NCBI GenBank assembly: GCA_916613615.1 | Contig: OU744720.1 | Span: 2,521,749 to 2,585,748, forward strand | Reading direction: 5' to 3' | Length of the DNA stretch: 64,000 nucleotides | Source of the DNA: Steromphala cineraria | Lineage: Eukaryota > Mollusca > Gastropoda > Trochida > Trochidae | Shown here: in pieces, positions 1 to 12,700 of the stretch | How positions within the stretch are numbered: position 1 is the stretch's first letter | How the letters are laid out: every line of letters starts with the position of its first letter | The notes under the pieces: generated by a model | Databases searched by the model: none | The model's input: the letters and a program-made list of their open reading frames with translations, nothing else | Told to the model about the DNA's origin: nothing | Position numbers and translations under genes: made by a program

Positions 1-1439
1 CCTAAAAACTAATCAATGTTAATAGGATAAAAGGTTAAAATGATTTAAAGACTTAGTGGGAATTCCAAGACATTATACGGTGATTTGTAGCAAACGACGC
101 TGTCAATATCAAAATTGAGCTTGACATTTGTTGTCAAGTACTGAGAAGAATTTAAATATTTTAACTTGAACTCGTTCTACATTATAAAAGAAACATTTTC
201 CCAATTTAAATCTTTCCATCATTACTACGTGTTTCGTCCAGACCACTCCCAGTGCATTAAGAGCACTATCGACGGTATGACAACATTTCCTCAGAAGCTC
301 TATATGTCACTGTGCTCTCATCACCGCCTTTGGCCATTGCGTACTTTGACTTGCCATATTTCCTGTAGAGGACACCTACAATTTAGCGAATATCATAGCT
401 GCTGTGGCCATTCGAATATTGCCTCATATATTACGACTGCCTTTATTCCTCAATAAGGTACCTTTTCTACTATTGGACCGTAATATTTACTTGAAAACAT
501 CCAATGATTATATGCAAGTTCCCGCATTTTTTCGTATTTCAGGTCAAGAAATATTAAAAAGCAATCATTTTTGTCATGGTTTGGTATGCCCCTGAGGGTA
601 CTGAAAGGGTCTTTCTGTTGTTTGATAAGAACATTTCTGCAACATATTTGACTATTACCCTTCCTCCCCCATATTCTATGAAAGTATTTTTCATAACGAA
701 ATTCGTTATGTAAAATGTCATGTTACTCATATCTTTGGGTAATGATTTCTATATAGAAAGCTCTGCTACATAGGAAACAAGCAGGGAACATTCCAGAAGC
801 GGACATATTGGTGCGCTATGCTGCACAGGGTTTAACTCACTTCACGTAATGACTCCCTGGAAGCAAAGAAATGACGAAAAAATTCTAAATATTTCAGCAT
901 TGCCCATGGCAATCCACTGATATAGTATTTTGGAAATCCCATTTTGAATACAAGAAGCACAAATATCATTTTGTCAACTCTAAGAAGTCCATCAGCAAAA
1001 TGTTTGTAATTACATGAGCACGTTTTTTGATCTACCAATTTTATTACCAATGAAATGGTTTCTCTCTGGACCGAGGTCAAATTAAGGACCAGAGGAAATA
1101 ATGAAGGCAGTACCGAACTTTATCATATTTTTCATAAATGCCATAATCATTACGAAACTTAATCGAAGTAACTAAGATCAAACTCTGTTTAGACCTTGAT
1201 CCCAATATTCCCTATTATAAAGAATTTATATGTTGGTGGTTTGATGGATCTCATAAGCACAGTAAATGGTCTAGCTGCCCTGTATAGTGATTATGCCATC
1301 GATAACTGTATTCATGACCATGCATTATTTTAGTTGTACCTTACAAAAAGGTAGAAAGTTGGCCAAGTTTTGAAGGAAGTCCTGTTTAACTCAGATTATA
1401 TTTTTTCTCCCTCATGCCATGGTTTAATTGTGACTTTTT

Positions 1440-3587
1440 AGCTCACCTTTACAAAGTAAATGTGAGCTTATGTCATGGCGCTTCGTCCGTCGTCCGTCTG
1501 TCCGTCTGTCCGTCCGTAAACTTTCCCTAAAAAGACTACTCCTCCTAAACGAATTCAGATATCATTCTGAAATTATAGTATGTTATACCCATGGTGATTC
1601 CCCACAGAAAGGTAGACGTTTCAGTTTTGAGAATCCAAGATGGCCGCCATGACAGCCATATTGAATTTTCAATTAGATTTCATGAAAAAGACTACTCCTT
1701 CTAAACGAATACAGATATCATTCTGAAATTGTAGTATGTTATACCCATGGTGATTCCTTACAGAAAGGTAGACGTTTCAGTTTTGAGAATCCAAGATGGC
1801 CGCCATGACAGCCATATTGAATTTTCAATTAGATTTCATGAAAAAGACTACTCCTTCTAAACGAATACAGATATCATTCTGAAATTGTATTATGTTATAC
1901 CCATGGTGATTCTTCACAGAAAGGTAGACGTTTCAGTTTTGAGAATCCAAGATGGCCGCCATGACAGCCATATTGAATTTACAATTAGATTTCATGAAAA
2001 AGACTACTCCTTCTAAACGAATACAGATATCATTCTGAAATTGTATTATGTTATACCTATGGTGATTCCGCACAGAAAGGTAGACGTTAAAGTTTTGAGA
2101 ATCCAATATGGCCGCCATGGCAGCCATATTGAATTTTCAATTAGATTTCATGACAAAGACTATTTCTCTTAAACCAATCTAGATATCATTTTTATATTGT
2201 AGTATGTTATACCTATAGTGATTCCGCACAGAAAGGTAGCCGTTTCAGTTTTGAGAATCCAAGATGGCCGCAATAGCAGCCATATTGACTTTTCAGTTGC
2301 AGATGACACATCATTATTATTAAATTTTAAGCTTTCATCAAGTGATCACTGGCACCATATAAATTCTCTAATTTGAACTTACTAATCATAATTTATCTTA
2401 AATATGGAATATTTAAGATTGTCGTGCAAGTTGTTCTATATTTTTAAGTGTTTCTAAAAAAAATTAAGATGAAAGACAAACATAATTGATTAATTTGTTT
2501 AAAATCTTTATGGCAACTAGCTGCAAACACCAAATCACATTAAACATGTTAAATTTTAAACAATGGTATCTCCCTTATATTCCTTTAAATACCACACATA
2601 AGGGGTCAACCAGAGTTCAGATATTCCACTATGTTGTCTAATACACATCCCAAGGCAGGCTGCTAGCATCACAGTGTCAGCTGCTAGTCTGTTGCATAAT
2701 CAACCTGACCCAATTGATATGGTAGAGCATTATGCTATATGGCCATGGCCCATGTGTATGCAATAAAAGTTATGGACTTGTATTCTCATGACAGTGATAT
2801 GTTCTTTCTGAGAATAACAACTTACACACAAAACTTGTCTACAATAAGCTTTGTGTTTAGCAATCTACATGATAAGTTGATGTGGAATAATTATGCAGAT
2901 GAAAATCGAAAAGGGTTTAGTAAGAAAAGTAAGGAAATTTGATTTGTCATATCTCTGTTGATTTGACAATGCAAAAATGTTTACCATTATAGTACTGTAT
3001 GAGTGTTAAATAAATTGATACTTTAATGAAAGACATTTCATGGTCACTTGACATGTAAATATTATGTGAACAAAATAAATGTGTCTTATGCATTGCTGTG
3101 TTTATGACTTTCCTCTCAATCAGTCATTCATTTTCCTTGAAAAATCTGTACTTTTGGGATTCTCAATATCCTATGCAGCATAACCATCAGTGAAATAATC
3201 TTGAAATCATATTAAAGATTCACTACAAAACAAATGTAAGTGCCCACCATCCTGTAAGTAATGAATACACCTAAACCAATCAAGATATCATAATGAAATT
3301 AATACGGATGCCCACATAAAAGTAGCATTTTGAAGATTGAAAAGTACAAGATGGTCACCAATTCAGCCATAGATATACAAAAAGTTATACAAAAACCTAC
3401 TGCTTGTTAACTTATCATGATTATATCATTCGTGTATTAATGTTTGTTCAAGCTCTAGTCGTTTCCAAAAGAAGACTAGTATTTTAAAAGATAAAAAAAT
3501 CATGATGGCAGCCATAATCAATTATATAAAAGATGGTTACATGTATAATTAAACCATTTTACCACATCATTCATTTTAAGGTGAGCT
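1440..3587. mobile_element. Pearl/Helitron-like non-autonomous element A
   Basis: The terminal complements are agctcacctt at 1440 and aaggtgagct at 3578-3587. The left end folds on itself (gctcac...gtgagc, 1441-1468), then a (GTCC)n/(GTCT)n tract lies at about 1485-1517, then five 156-bp core repeats (1528 to about 2300). Further degenerate core-like units appear near 3270-3370. Core length, tetranucleotide tract and end hairpin agree with the oyster 'pearl' family (Helitron-related). Short frames inside are repeat artefacts. The duplicate of the flanking region at 5.3-8.2 kb lacks it. Confidence 0.7.
1528..2300. repeat. Five tandem 156-bp core repeats
   Basis: The marker aaaaagactactcc recurs at about 1529, 1685, 1841, 1997 and (changed) 2153; each unit also has caagatggccgccat and catattgaatttt. 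The unit is an exact multiple of 3, which creates short open frames. Confidence 0.9.
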
Positions 3588-5328
3588 TCTGTACCCTCGG
3601 TACTTTTATTATCTTTTCAATTAGGAAGACCTTTGATGAAGAAAGTGTCATTGTTTGATGATCTGATGCACGTGGTTGGGTTAATACTGTTATACTGTTA
3701 AAAAGGAAATAACCCAGGCGGAAACTTTAATAGAATATATAATCAAAAGTTTAATTTACTAGCAGTGGTGTTTCCTGGTAATTCCCATCGCACAGTTGCA
3801 ACTTAAGAAAATCTTGATATTGGCGACAAAAGAATTTCATAGAACAGTTTTCTATCTATACAGGCATTGAGTATTATAAGTTGGAGAAACTGTTCACATA
3901 AGGCGGCAACAGCTCTCGTTAATCTTACTGTCATAATCACATCTATTGAGAGATGTGCTGCACTTCAAAGCGGAGCTTCTATATCATCAGATGAGGCTAT
4001 ATCTGATCCTTTTGTCGGTTTCCTCTTCACAGAAGGAAATACGCATATGGAATCTATCTCTGTCTTCCTGGAACAAGGGAATCAATCGGGACATCTTGAT
4101 GCCGTCAATTAAACGTTTCCTGTGTGTACTTGAAGCGTCCAGAACTCCTCTCCCCTAACCCCGCTCCCCCCTCCACAACCCCTGCGCATCAACCAATGAC
4201 CCCCTCGCTCCTTCCATTCACCCAGTGTCGAGATCTTGGACAGCACCCCCACCCCGCGTCGTTCTTCTATCGATTGGTCCACTCTGTCCGATAATGCAGT
4301 CTATGTTACAACCTATATACATATAAATATGATCAAAGTCACTTCGTATCGGTTAGCTAGTCGTTTGCACCAATAACTCAATTACTGGGCTTTTGGTCTC
4401 CTGTCGTCACATGTACAGTTGCTCTGTATAAAGGATTGATAACGCAGATGGTTAGAGTGAGGTTTAATGAGCATTAGTTGGTCCACCTCTTTGCGTGGAT
4501 TAAAGAGTTAATAAAGAAGAACCTGGCTAAATACCTTGTAGGACGTAAAAAGGAACTAACATATAAAATTGAAGGACAAATATTTGAAAACAAGTTAATC
4601 TTTAGAAATAGCCATCTTTATCTTTGACATGATAGAATAATTTTTTGACTCTTCAAAAATGATAGTTTTAATACAATGTCGAACGTCACTCTTACTCAGA
4701 ACGAATGTTCCAAGAGATATCGGAGGATCATTGTAAAACAATCTTCCTCCTATATTTTATTACGCCACCCAGACAATCTCATATTTTCAAGAGATAAACT
4801 CCATGGATTTTTTTACACAATTTTCCTATAAACTTTCAATCTTGCACAATCACAAGTTATATTATCAGAAAGATTTCATACTGTTCTTAATTTGTTCCTT
4901 AGTCGCGTTCTTCACTTGGATAAGAAACGAGTATCTGATGTATGATCTTTTGAATCTGTTATTTGATGTTTCTGCTTTCAAATCTTTACATTGCAATTAA
5001 CTTGCGACTATTGAAACAAGTAACGGTAATGTTACTGAAATAAAGATTTGAAGCTCGAATTTTATCTTACAATGAAAATTAACTATATAGAATCTAGGGT
5101 TTCTTTGATCAACGTTTTTATTATTAACGTCGTGTATTTGCAAGATATAGATATAGATATATATATAGTTGAGCGTTTGACAGATACTTTTAAAATGTCT
5201 TAGCCACTAGAACACCTAAGATCTAATATAAGCTAAAGGGTATAAATTTTAAATAGCGAAATTTAAAAAAAAAAGGGAGGGGACATTCTTCAACTCCAGT
5301 GTGATATTGAAAGTATAGGATGCTCTCA

Positions 5329-8179
5329 CCTAAAAGCTAATCAATGCTAGAAGGATAAAAGGTAAAAATGGTTAAAATATTTTATGGGATTTAAAGACAT
5401 TTTACGGTGATATTTGTAGCGGGGGGGGGAAATGAGCTTGACATTTTTTGTCAAGTACTGAGAAGAATTTAAATATCTTAACTTGAACTCGTTCCACATT
5501 AATGTATAAAAGAAACATTTTCCCAATATCTTTTCCATCATTACTACGTGTTTCGCCCAGACCACTCCCAGTGCATAAGAGCACTATCGACGGCATGACA
5601 ACATTTCCTCGGAAGCTCTTAATGTCACTGTGCTCTCATCACCGCCTTTGGTCAATGCGTACTTTGAATTGCCATATTTCCCGAAGGTGACACCTACAAT
5701 TTTGCGAATGTCATAGCTGCTTTGCCAATTAGAATATTGCCTCATATATTAGGACTGCCTTTATTCCTCAATAAGGTTTTCTGCTATTGGACGGTAATAT
5801 TTACTTGAAAACATCCATTGATTATGTGAAAGTTCCCGCAATTTTTCGTATTTCAGGTCAAGAACAATTTTGTTGGGCTTGAAGTAAAAACCAATTATTT
5901 TCGTCATCGTTTGGTATGCCCCTGAGGGAACTGAAAGGGTCTTTCTGTTGTTTGATAAGAACTTTTCTGCAACTTGCTCTCCTATATTTAATGAAAGTAT
6001 TTTCCATAACGAATTCGTTGTGTAAAAAGTCGTGTTACTCATATCTTCAGGTAATGATTTATATATAGAAAGCTCTGCTACATAGGAAGCAAGTGCGGCA
6101 AATTACAGAAGCGGAGTGTCATCTTGGTGCGCTATACTGCACAGGGTTTAACTCACTTCACGTAATGACTCCCTAGAAGCAAAGAAATGACGAAAATTTT
6201 TTAATATTTCAGCTTTGCCCATGGCAATCCACTGATATAATAATTTGAAAACCCCATCTTGAATTCAAGAAGTACAAATATCATTTTGTTAACTCAAGAA
6301 GTCCATCAGCAAAATGTTTGTAATTACATGAGCACGTTTTTCGATCTACCAATTTTATAACCACTCAAATTATTTTCTCTCTGGACCGAGGTCAAATTAA
6401 GGACCAGAGGAAATAATGAAAGCAGTACCGAACTTTATCATATTTTTCATAAATGCCGTCATCAAAAAACGAAACTTTATCAAAGTAACTAAGATCAAAC
6501 TCTGTTTAAAGCTTGATTCCAATATCACCTTTTATAAAGAATTTAATTTTTAGTGGTTTGATGGATCTCATTAGCGCAGTAGATGGTCCAACTATATAGT
6601 GATTATGCCATCGAGAACTGTAATCATGACCATGCATGATGTTAAAAAGGAAATTACCCAGGTGGAAATTTTAATAGAATATACAATCAAAAGTTTAATT
6701 TACTAGCAGTGATGTTTCCCGGTAATTCTCATAGCAAGGTTGCAACTTAAGAAAATCTTGATATTGGCGACAAAAGAATTTAATAGTACATTTTTCTATC
6801 TATACAGGCATTGAGTATAATACGTTGGCCACCTGTTCACATAAGGCGGAAATATATGCGCTGATGACTATAGAAAGCGTTTATAAGACATCAAGTGAAG
6901 TACTTGAGTGTTTCTGATACGTCCAGGAGGATCAACAGCTCTCGTTAATCTTACTGTCATAATCACATCTATTGAGAGATGTGCTGCACTTCAAAGCGGA
7001 GCTTCTATATCAGATGAGGCTATATCTGATCCTTGTGTAGGTTTCCTCTTCTCAGAAGAAAATACGCATATGGAATCTATCTCTGTCTTCCTGGAACAAG
7101 GGAATCAATCGGGACATCTTGATGCCGTCAATTAAACGTTTCCTGTGTGTACTTAAAGCGTCCAGAACTCCTCTCCCCTAACCCCCTCTCCCCTCCACAA
7201 ACCCTGCGCATCAACTAATGACCCCCTCGCTCCTTCCATTTCCCCAGTGTCCAAATCATGAATAGCACCCCTGTCCCCTGCCGTTCTTTTATCGATTGGT
7301 CCACTCTGTCCGATAATGCAGTCTATGTTACAACCTTTATACATATAAATATTATCAAAGTCACTTCATATCGGCTAGCTAGTCGTTTGCACCAATAACT
7401 CATTTACTGGGCTTTTGATCTCCTGTCGTCACAGCTCCTCTGTATAAAGGATTGATAAGGCAGATGGTTAGAGTGAGATTTAATGAGCATTAGTTGATCC
7501 ATCTCTTTGCGTGGATTAAAGAGTTCATACAGAAGAAGCTGGCTACATACCTTGTAGGACGTAAAAGGGAACTAATGCTAACATTTAAATTTGGAGGACA
7601 AATATTTGAAATCAAGTTAAACTTTAGAAATATCCATCTTAATCTTTGACATGATAGAATAATTGTTTTACTCTTCGAAAATGATAGTTTTAATATAATG
7701 TCAGCAGAAATTTAATGTAACTTCACTCGAACATCACTCTTACTCGGAACGCTCCAAGAGATATTGGAGGATCATTCTAAACAATCTCTCTCCTATATTT
7801 TATTACGCCACCCAGACAGTCTAATATTTACAAGACATAAAGTCCATGGATTTTCTTACACAAGTTTTATATAAACTTTCAATTTTGCACAATCACAAAT
7901 TATATTATCAGACAGATTTGATACTGTTCTTGAATTGTTCCTTAGTCACTTTCTTCATATGGATATGAAACGAGTATCTGATGTATGATCATTTGAATCT
8001 GTAATGTGATATTTCTGCTTTCAAATCTTTACATTGCTATTAACTTTCGAGTATTGAAGCAAGTAACGGTAATGTTACTGAAATAAAGATTTGAAGCTCG
8101 AATTTTATCTTACAATGAAAATGAACTAGAATCTAGGGTTTCTTTGATCAACGTTTTTATGATTCACGTCGTGTATTTT
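5329..8179. repeat. Segmental duplication, copy 2
   Basis: A tandem partner of 1-5141, about 2.85 kb without the internal insertion. It has about 85 bp (near 6850-6935) that copy 1 lacks. A 93-codon - strand frame (5761-6042) is disrupted in copy 1, arguing against a functional gene. Confidence 0.8.
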
Positions 8180-9582
8180 CTTTAAAACTGGAGGAAGATC
8201 ATATAAAATTATCAAATTAATAAAATCAAATTAAACAGTTTATTTTATGTTATTGCATTTTCCTTATAAGTTTATATCTATATCATTTTGTTCACCTTCG
8301 TCAGGTTCGTAGTTACTACTTAATGTTTACGAAGACAAGGATTTTTTTGGATGACAAACGTCATTATTCTAGAAAAAAAGCGATGTTCGGTAAAGATTCA
8401 AATTTCCTTGAAAATGGTATAAGGATCTATACTGAAAAGTTGCTACTCTCTAAAATCAAGAAGTCGATCATCTATAAGATTCCTTGTCTTCCGTTGATAT
8501 TCCCAACTTCTAAAATGCCTCTCAAACAACTAACGCAATGGTTAATGTGCTCAAGTTATTTGAAATGATTGTGTGTACTACTGCAATGTAGAATGTGGTT
8601 AGAATTTTAGGAAATATATGAAATGGTTTGGGGAAGTATAAATTAGTGAATAAGATAATTTGGAAAAACGATATATCAGTTATTAAGTAAGACATAGAAA
8701 ATATAGTGTAGTATGATTAATGTAAAATACAAACTGACACAAGGTAGATGAATAGATCGATGATAGTTTTGATATGAGTGCTGAGACTGTAGATACGTCT
8801 GTTTACTGTTAACAGTATGACTTCGATTCTGCCGAGGTCTCGGTTTCAAATTGGTTAAAATATAGGAATGTTCAATACTAGGATCTGCCTTTAGAAATGT
8901 CTACTTCGTCCGAAAAAAGTAAAGCATTTGCACAATTACATATACTGGCATGTGAAGTGCAGCAATGTTACTATCTGTTACAGCCGTATAAAGCATGACA
9001 TGAATTATGAATGTGAGAGCCTTTTAGATGCTATCGCTAATTATTTTGTATATACATGTAGGGATTTGGTCAATGGTTTAACCTTAATATAACAATGTAA
9101 CTGTCAGTTTGTTAACCGTTTTATGACTCTTAAACTCTCTTACCACAGAATTGCAATAGTTATGATTATGATTTAACTGATCAATGTCAACGTTACAGCC
9201 GTTAACAAGGTTTTCTATTAGGCCTTTAAAAGAGAGTATTTTGTTTCTGGTTTTTGTCAGCTTCAGTTTCAAATCGACGCATTAATCTGTTTTTCGTGAT
9301 ATTGACAAGATGAAAATTGAACAGTGGAACGTGACCTTTGAAATGTGACCCGTTTCCGTTCGTGTAGGCTTAAGTGAATTTAAGCAGTGATAAAGTGATA
9401 TATTTTATAATATTTATATCTTCTTTATCTTTCATGTTTAATGTTAAACAACAGAAATCCGTGCCATCGCATCACATTGTCTCTAACGAGACTAGAAATA
9501 TTGTTTTTGGCCTTTCAAGTATGAAGTAATTGTGAACAAGATTTTATCGTTGACCCCTATATCCATGACCTCTGTGTTCCAG
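8180..9582. other. Region upstream of the first receptor exon found
   Basis: Searched for a signal-peptide exon or promoter and found none I can support. It holds one foldback edge motif (8490-8535) and otherwise unremarkable AT-rich sequence. A frame at 8323-8568 has no recognisable features. Confidence 0.5.
8490..8535. repeat. Solo edge of the foldback family
   Basis: The sequence ttcccaacttctaaaatgcc and the following tctcaaa match the right edge at about 39870-39895. No matching opposite arm was found nearby. Confidence 0.45.
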
Positions 9583-9780
9583 CCGTGGACATGACGGAAG
9601 ACGAGTCTGAGCCCGAGTCTGAGTCTGAGTCTGAGTCTGAGTCTGAGTCTGAGTCTGGATGTTCAGGTGACAGAAGCTTCAGGTGTGACGACACGGGGCA
9701 GGAGTGTGTGACACCTGAACAGGTGTGTAACGAGGTCAGCGAGTGCGCCGGGGGACAAGACGAGAGTGTGCAGACCTGTG
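9583..9780 (+). CDS. Receptor exon 1 found: acidic Ser-Glu repeat plus LDLa 1
   Basis: The acceptor is ttccag before 9583 and the donor gtgagt follows 9780; phase 1 in, phase 1 out, 198 nt. A run of alternating Ser and Glu coded by GAGTCT hexamers (about 9606-9657) precedes an LDLa module with all six Cys. The Ca-binding end is weak (AGGQDES instead of DGSDE). The preceding exon was not identified, so the true start codon is unknown; the internal ATG at 9591 is not preceded by anything resembling a signal peptide. Confidence 0.85.
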
Positions 9781-12700
9781 GTGAGTAGATGCACGTGCAT
9801 CCAGCTACACGTGCATTCATACATAATCCGCTTGTATATCAAGTGCACATTCGACAAGAAATTGAATTCATAGATATTGAATAATATCAATTATAAACAA
9901 TTTTCTATTAAACTGATTCAAACAAAATAATCACAATCAAAAACACAAAATTATATTCAGAAGAGTATTGCAACTATTGTTTATGAAATGAAAGTCGTGA
10001 TGATCGATGGAACAAAAGCTAACAGTTAAAGAATGATATACTATCTTGAATAAATCATGAGCGTTATAAGGCAGTCATTACTCGAGCTAAAGATGATTCA
10101 GTACATGCATCTCCTCCTGCAGGCTGCTTGTCTAACGAGTTCCAGTGCAACAACTCCCACTGCATCGACCTCATACTCCGCTGTGACCTCAGGGACGACT
10201 GCGACGATGGCAACGACGAAAAGGACTGTGGTGAGAATTGTGTACATATCTTCTTTTTGATTAGGGCCAATGACAATATGAATTTGCTTTGGTGGCCGAT
10301 TTTTCCCTCCCCCAGCCGGATTTTTTTCTTTAAAAAATTGTGTGTTCGTGTTCATCACGACGTGAAATAATTCAATAGTTATGTGTGACCTTTCAACAAT
10401 TCAGTTGACAACATGTGCTCTTTCAATCCGCCAACTAATGCAATGAGTGTGTCACTTCCTGTTGAGTAAACATATGCGAATTGAAAGAAGAAATGTTTCA
10501 ATGTCCTTGAGCTTTTTTATTCAGAACTCTGACTTCAGGACTCCTTGTATGTTATGTGGGATTTCTACAACAGAGACACATCGCCTTTTTACAGTGAATT
10601 ATATTTTGATAAAAGAAGAACTCTAAGGAATATCCCACCTCCGTGTTTCAGAGACGTACGAGTGTCCACTGACCCACTTCAAGTGTGACAACCACTACTG
10701 CATCCCCCGGGACAAGCAGTGCGACTTCGTAGACGACTGTAAGGACAACTCTGATGAAAGCACTTGCAGTGAGTCACCTATATGTTAGTGAGTCCAGATT
10801 GAATCTGGCAGCACCCAGACCCGCTGAAAGCTTACAACGCGCTGTCTTTCTTAACATATTTAAGAGAATGCATCAGTTTATTTATTAATGTCATCAAATT
10901 AACATAGACCTCATCTTACGTTCATTTTGCGAAGTCTTCAAGCTTATTTCGTAAAATTCAATCATATTCGTATTGTCTCTATCAAGTTTTTCAAAGCGTA
11001 TCGTTGCTGTATCATTACGTATATAATTATATATATATGATGTCTTGGATTTGCCATTTGATTTCAATTTACATTTAATCAATAGGAGAAACCTTTCAGG
11101 TGAAGATGGATGGTGGCAATTTACATTTTTTCTTTATCTTTATGCTGATAAAGCTTTGTCGGAGTCATCTCAAGACGAACACTTTCCTTTTCTCTTGTTC
11201 TAAGAAAACGTTACTCATATCTTATAGATAAGAAAACACTTGCTCGATAGTCTTATACATGAAACCATTTACCCGAGACAACTGTCGCCCCTCAGATATG
11301 ATTGGAAAGAGAGAACATCGTATATCAAAGGTATAGTTAAATAGCAATATTCCAGCACTATAAAGAAATAAAGGTAGGTAGGTAGGTTGAATTTAAGGGC
11401 GACATTTGGGCCATCAATTGACCTATGTGCGCCCGGCATTAAAAGGCGAGTAAAACCGTAATGTCCCCTCTCGGCTACCATACTTGACTCCTTCAGAACG
11501 TATCCTATGTTACATCCACCCCCAGACCGCCCGCCCTGCTACGCCACCCAGTTCCGGTGCAACAACTCCCAGTGCGTGGCTGCAGCCTTCCTGTGTGACG
11601 ACACCGAGGACTGTGTGGATGGCTCAGACGAGGACGAATCGAGCTGCCGTAATTATCTCCCCTTACAATCAAAATGTCTCTTACTTTAACATTGACTTAA
11701 CTAAAAATAATAGTTCAAATTAGACCAATTAAAACCAATTTCTTTAGTTACGTAGATTTCAAACGTTACAACTTTAGTCTCGACCATGTCATGATAAGTG
11801 GCTTTCATGGTTTGAAACAATACCTAGAATATGATATTTCCGTTTTCACCTGAATCATTAAGTGAAATAAACAAGAACGGTTATGGTAGTGTATATATAA
11901 CAATGTAAATTCTTAATAACAAATTGTGTACTATGAAATACCTAAACCATTGAATTAATATACATATTGAATTATTAGAAACACTAGAACTCTTATATAT
12001 GAGGGAAATAAGTTATATGAATAGTATATTTCACCTTTTAGTTCACAGTTCTCGTTATATTGCAATAGGCCTCATTATATTGCAATATAATGTTTTCTAG
12101 ATATGCTACCAGTCACATCTAAGATGTAGATATTTTACACCCAGCCATATATAAGTTGATTATATTGATAAGAAGCAGTGATTGTACCGACTCCTTCTAT
12201 CACCAGACAAGCACCTGCAGTGTGCCAATGGTCTGTACGTGCATCATGACCGGATCTGTGACGGCTGGGTGGACTGTCTCGATACTCACCTGGACGAGAC
12301 CAATTGTGAGTTCAACATTGTATCTATCCATGTGTGTTTCTCTTAAATATAAAGCTTGAAAAAGTAATGTTTGTTTCCTTTTAAAATATAAAGTATACAA
12401 GTTTCTGAGGTTTCTGTATGAACAAACATGCCAACCGGGGGTAAGACATGAAATATATACTTGACTGCATCGGACAGATGGTATTATTGTACTGTCAATT
12501 CACTGACGGGTCTTATTCTAACCTTCAGTCATTTTCTCAAGATGTTGTATAACTAATGCCAAAGCAACTTGCTTATAAGCGGCTAAGCAATGTACCAAAA
12601 ACATTTTTGTCGGACACAGCCAAATCATAGTTTATATTTTCTCCATCATTTTAACTATTTTAATAAGACCCTTTAACCCGAATAAAAGCCTCAATATTTG

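Larger units (their letters stand above)
1..5141. repeat. Segmental duplication, copy 1 (with insertion)
   Basis: Positions 1-1330 and 3695-5141 match 5329-8179 in the same order and orientation, for example acgtgtttcg with ccagaccactcccag, and gagagatgtgctgcacttca. The 1331-3694 segment is absent from copy 2. Short frames shared by both copies (3867-4112 and 6908-7135) differ by a 3-bp indel and several replacement changes; I find no recognisable domain, so they are not called genes. Confidence 0.8.

Noticed and set aside
832..1080. 82-codon - strand frame in duplication copy 1
   Set aside because: The matching part of copy 2 (about 6150-6400) has frame breaks, and no domain is recognisable.
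1470..2127. Short frames on both strands with repeated MAAMAAILD-type peptides
   Set aside because: They fall inside the 156-bp core repeats of the element at 1440-3587.
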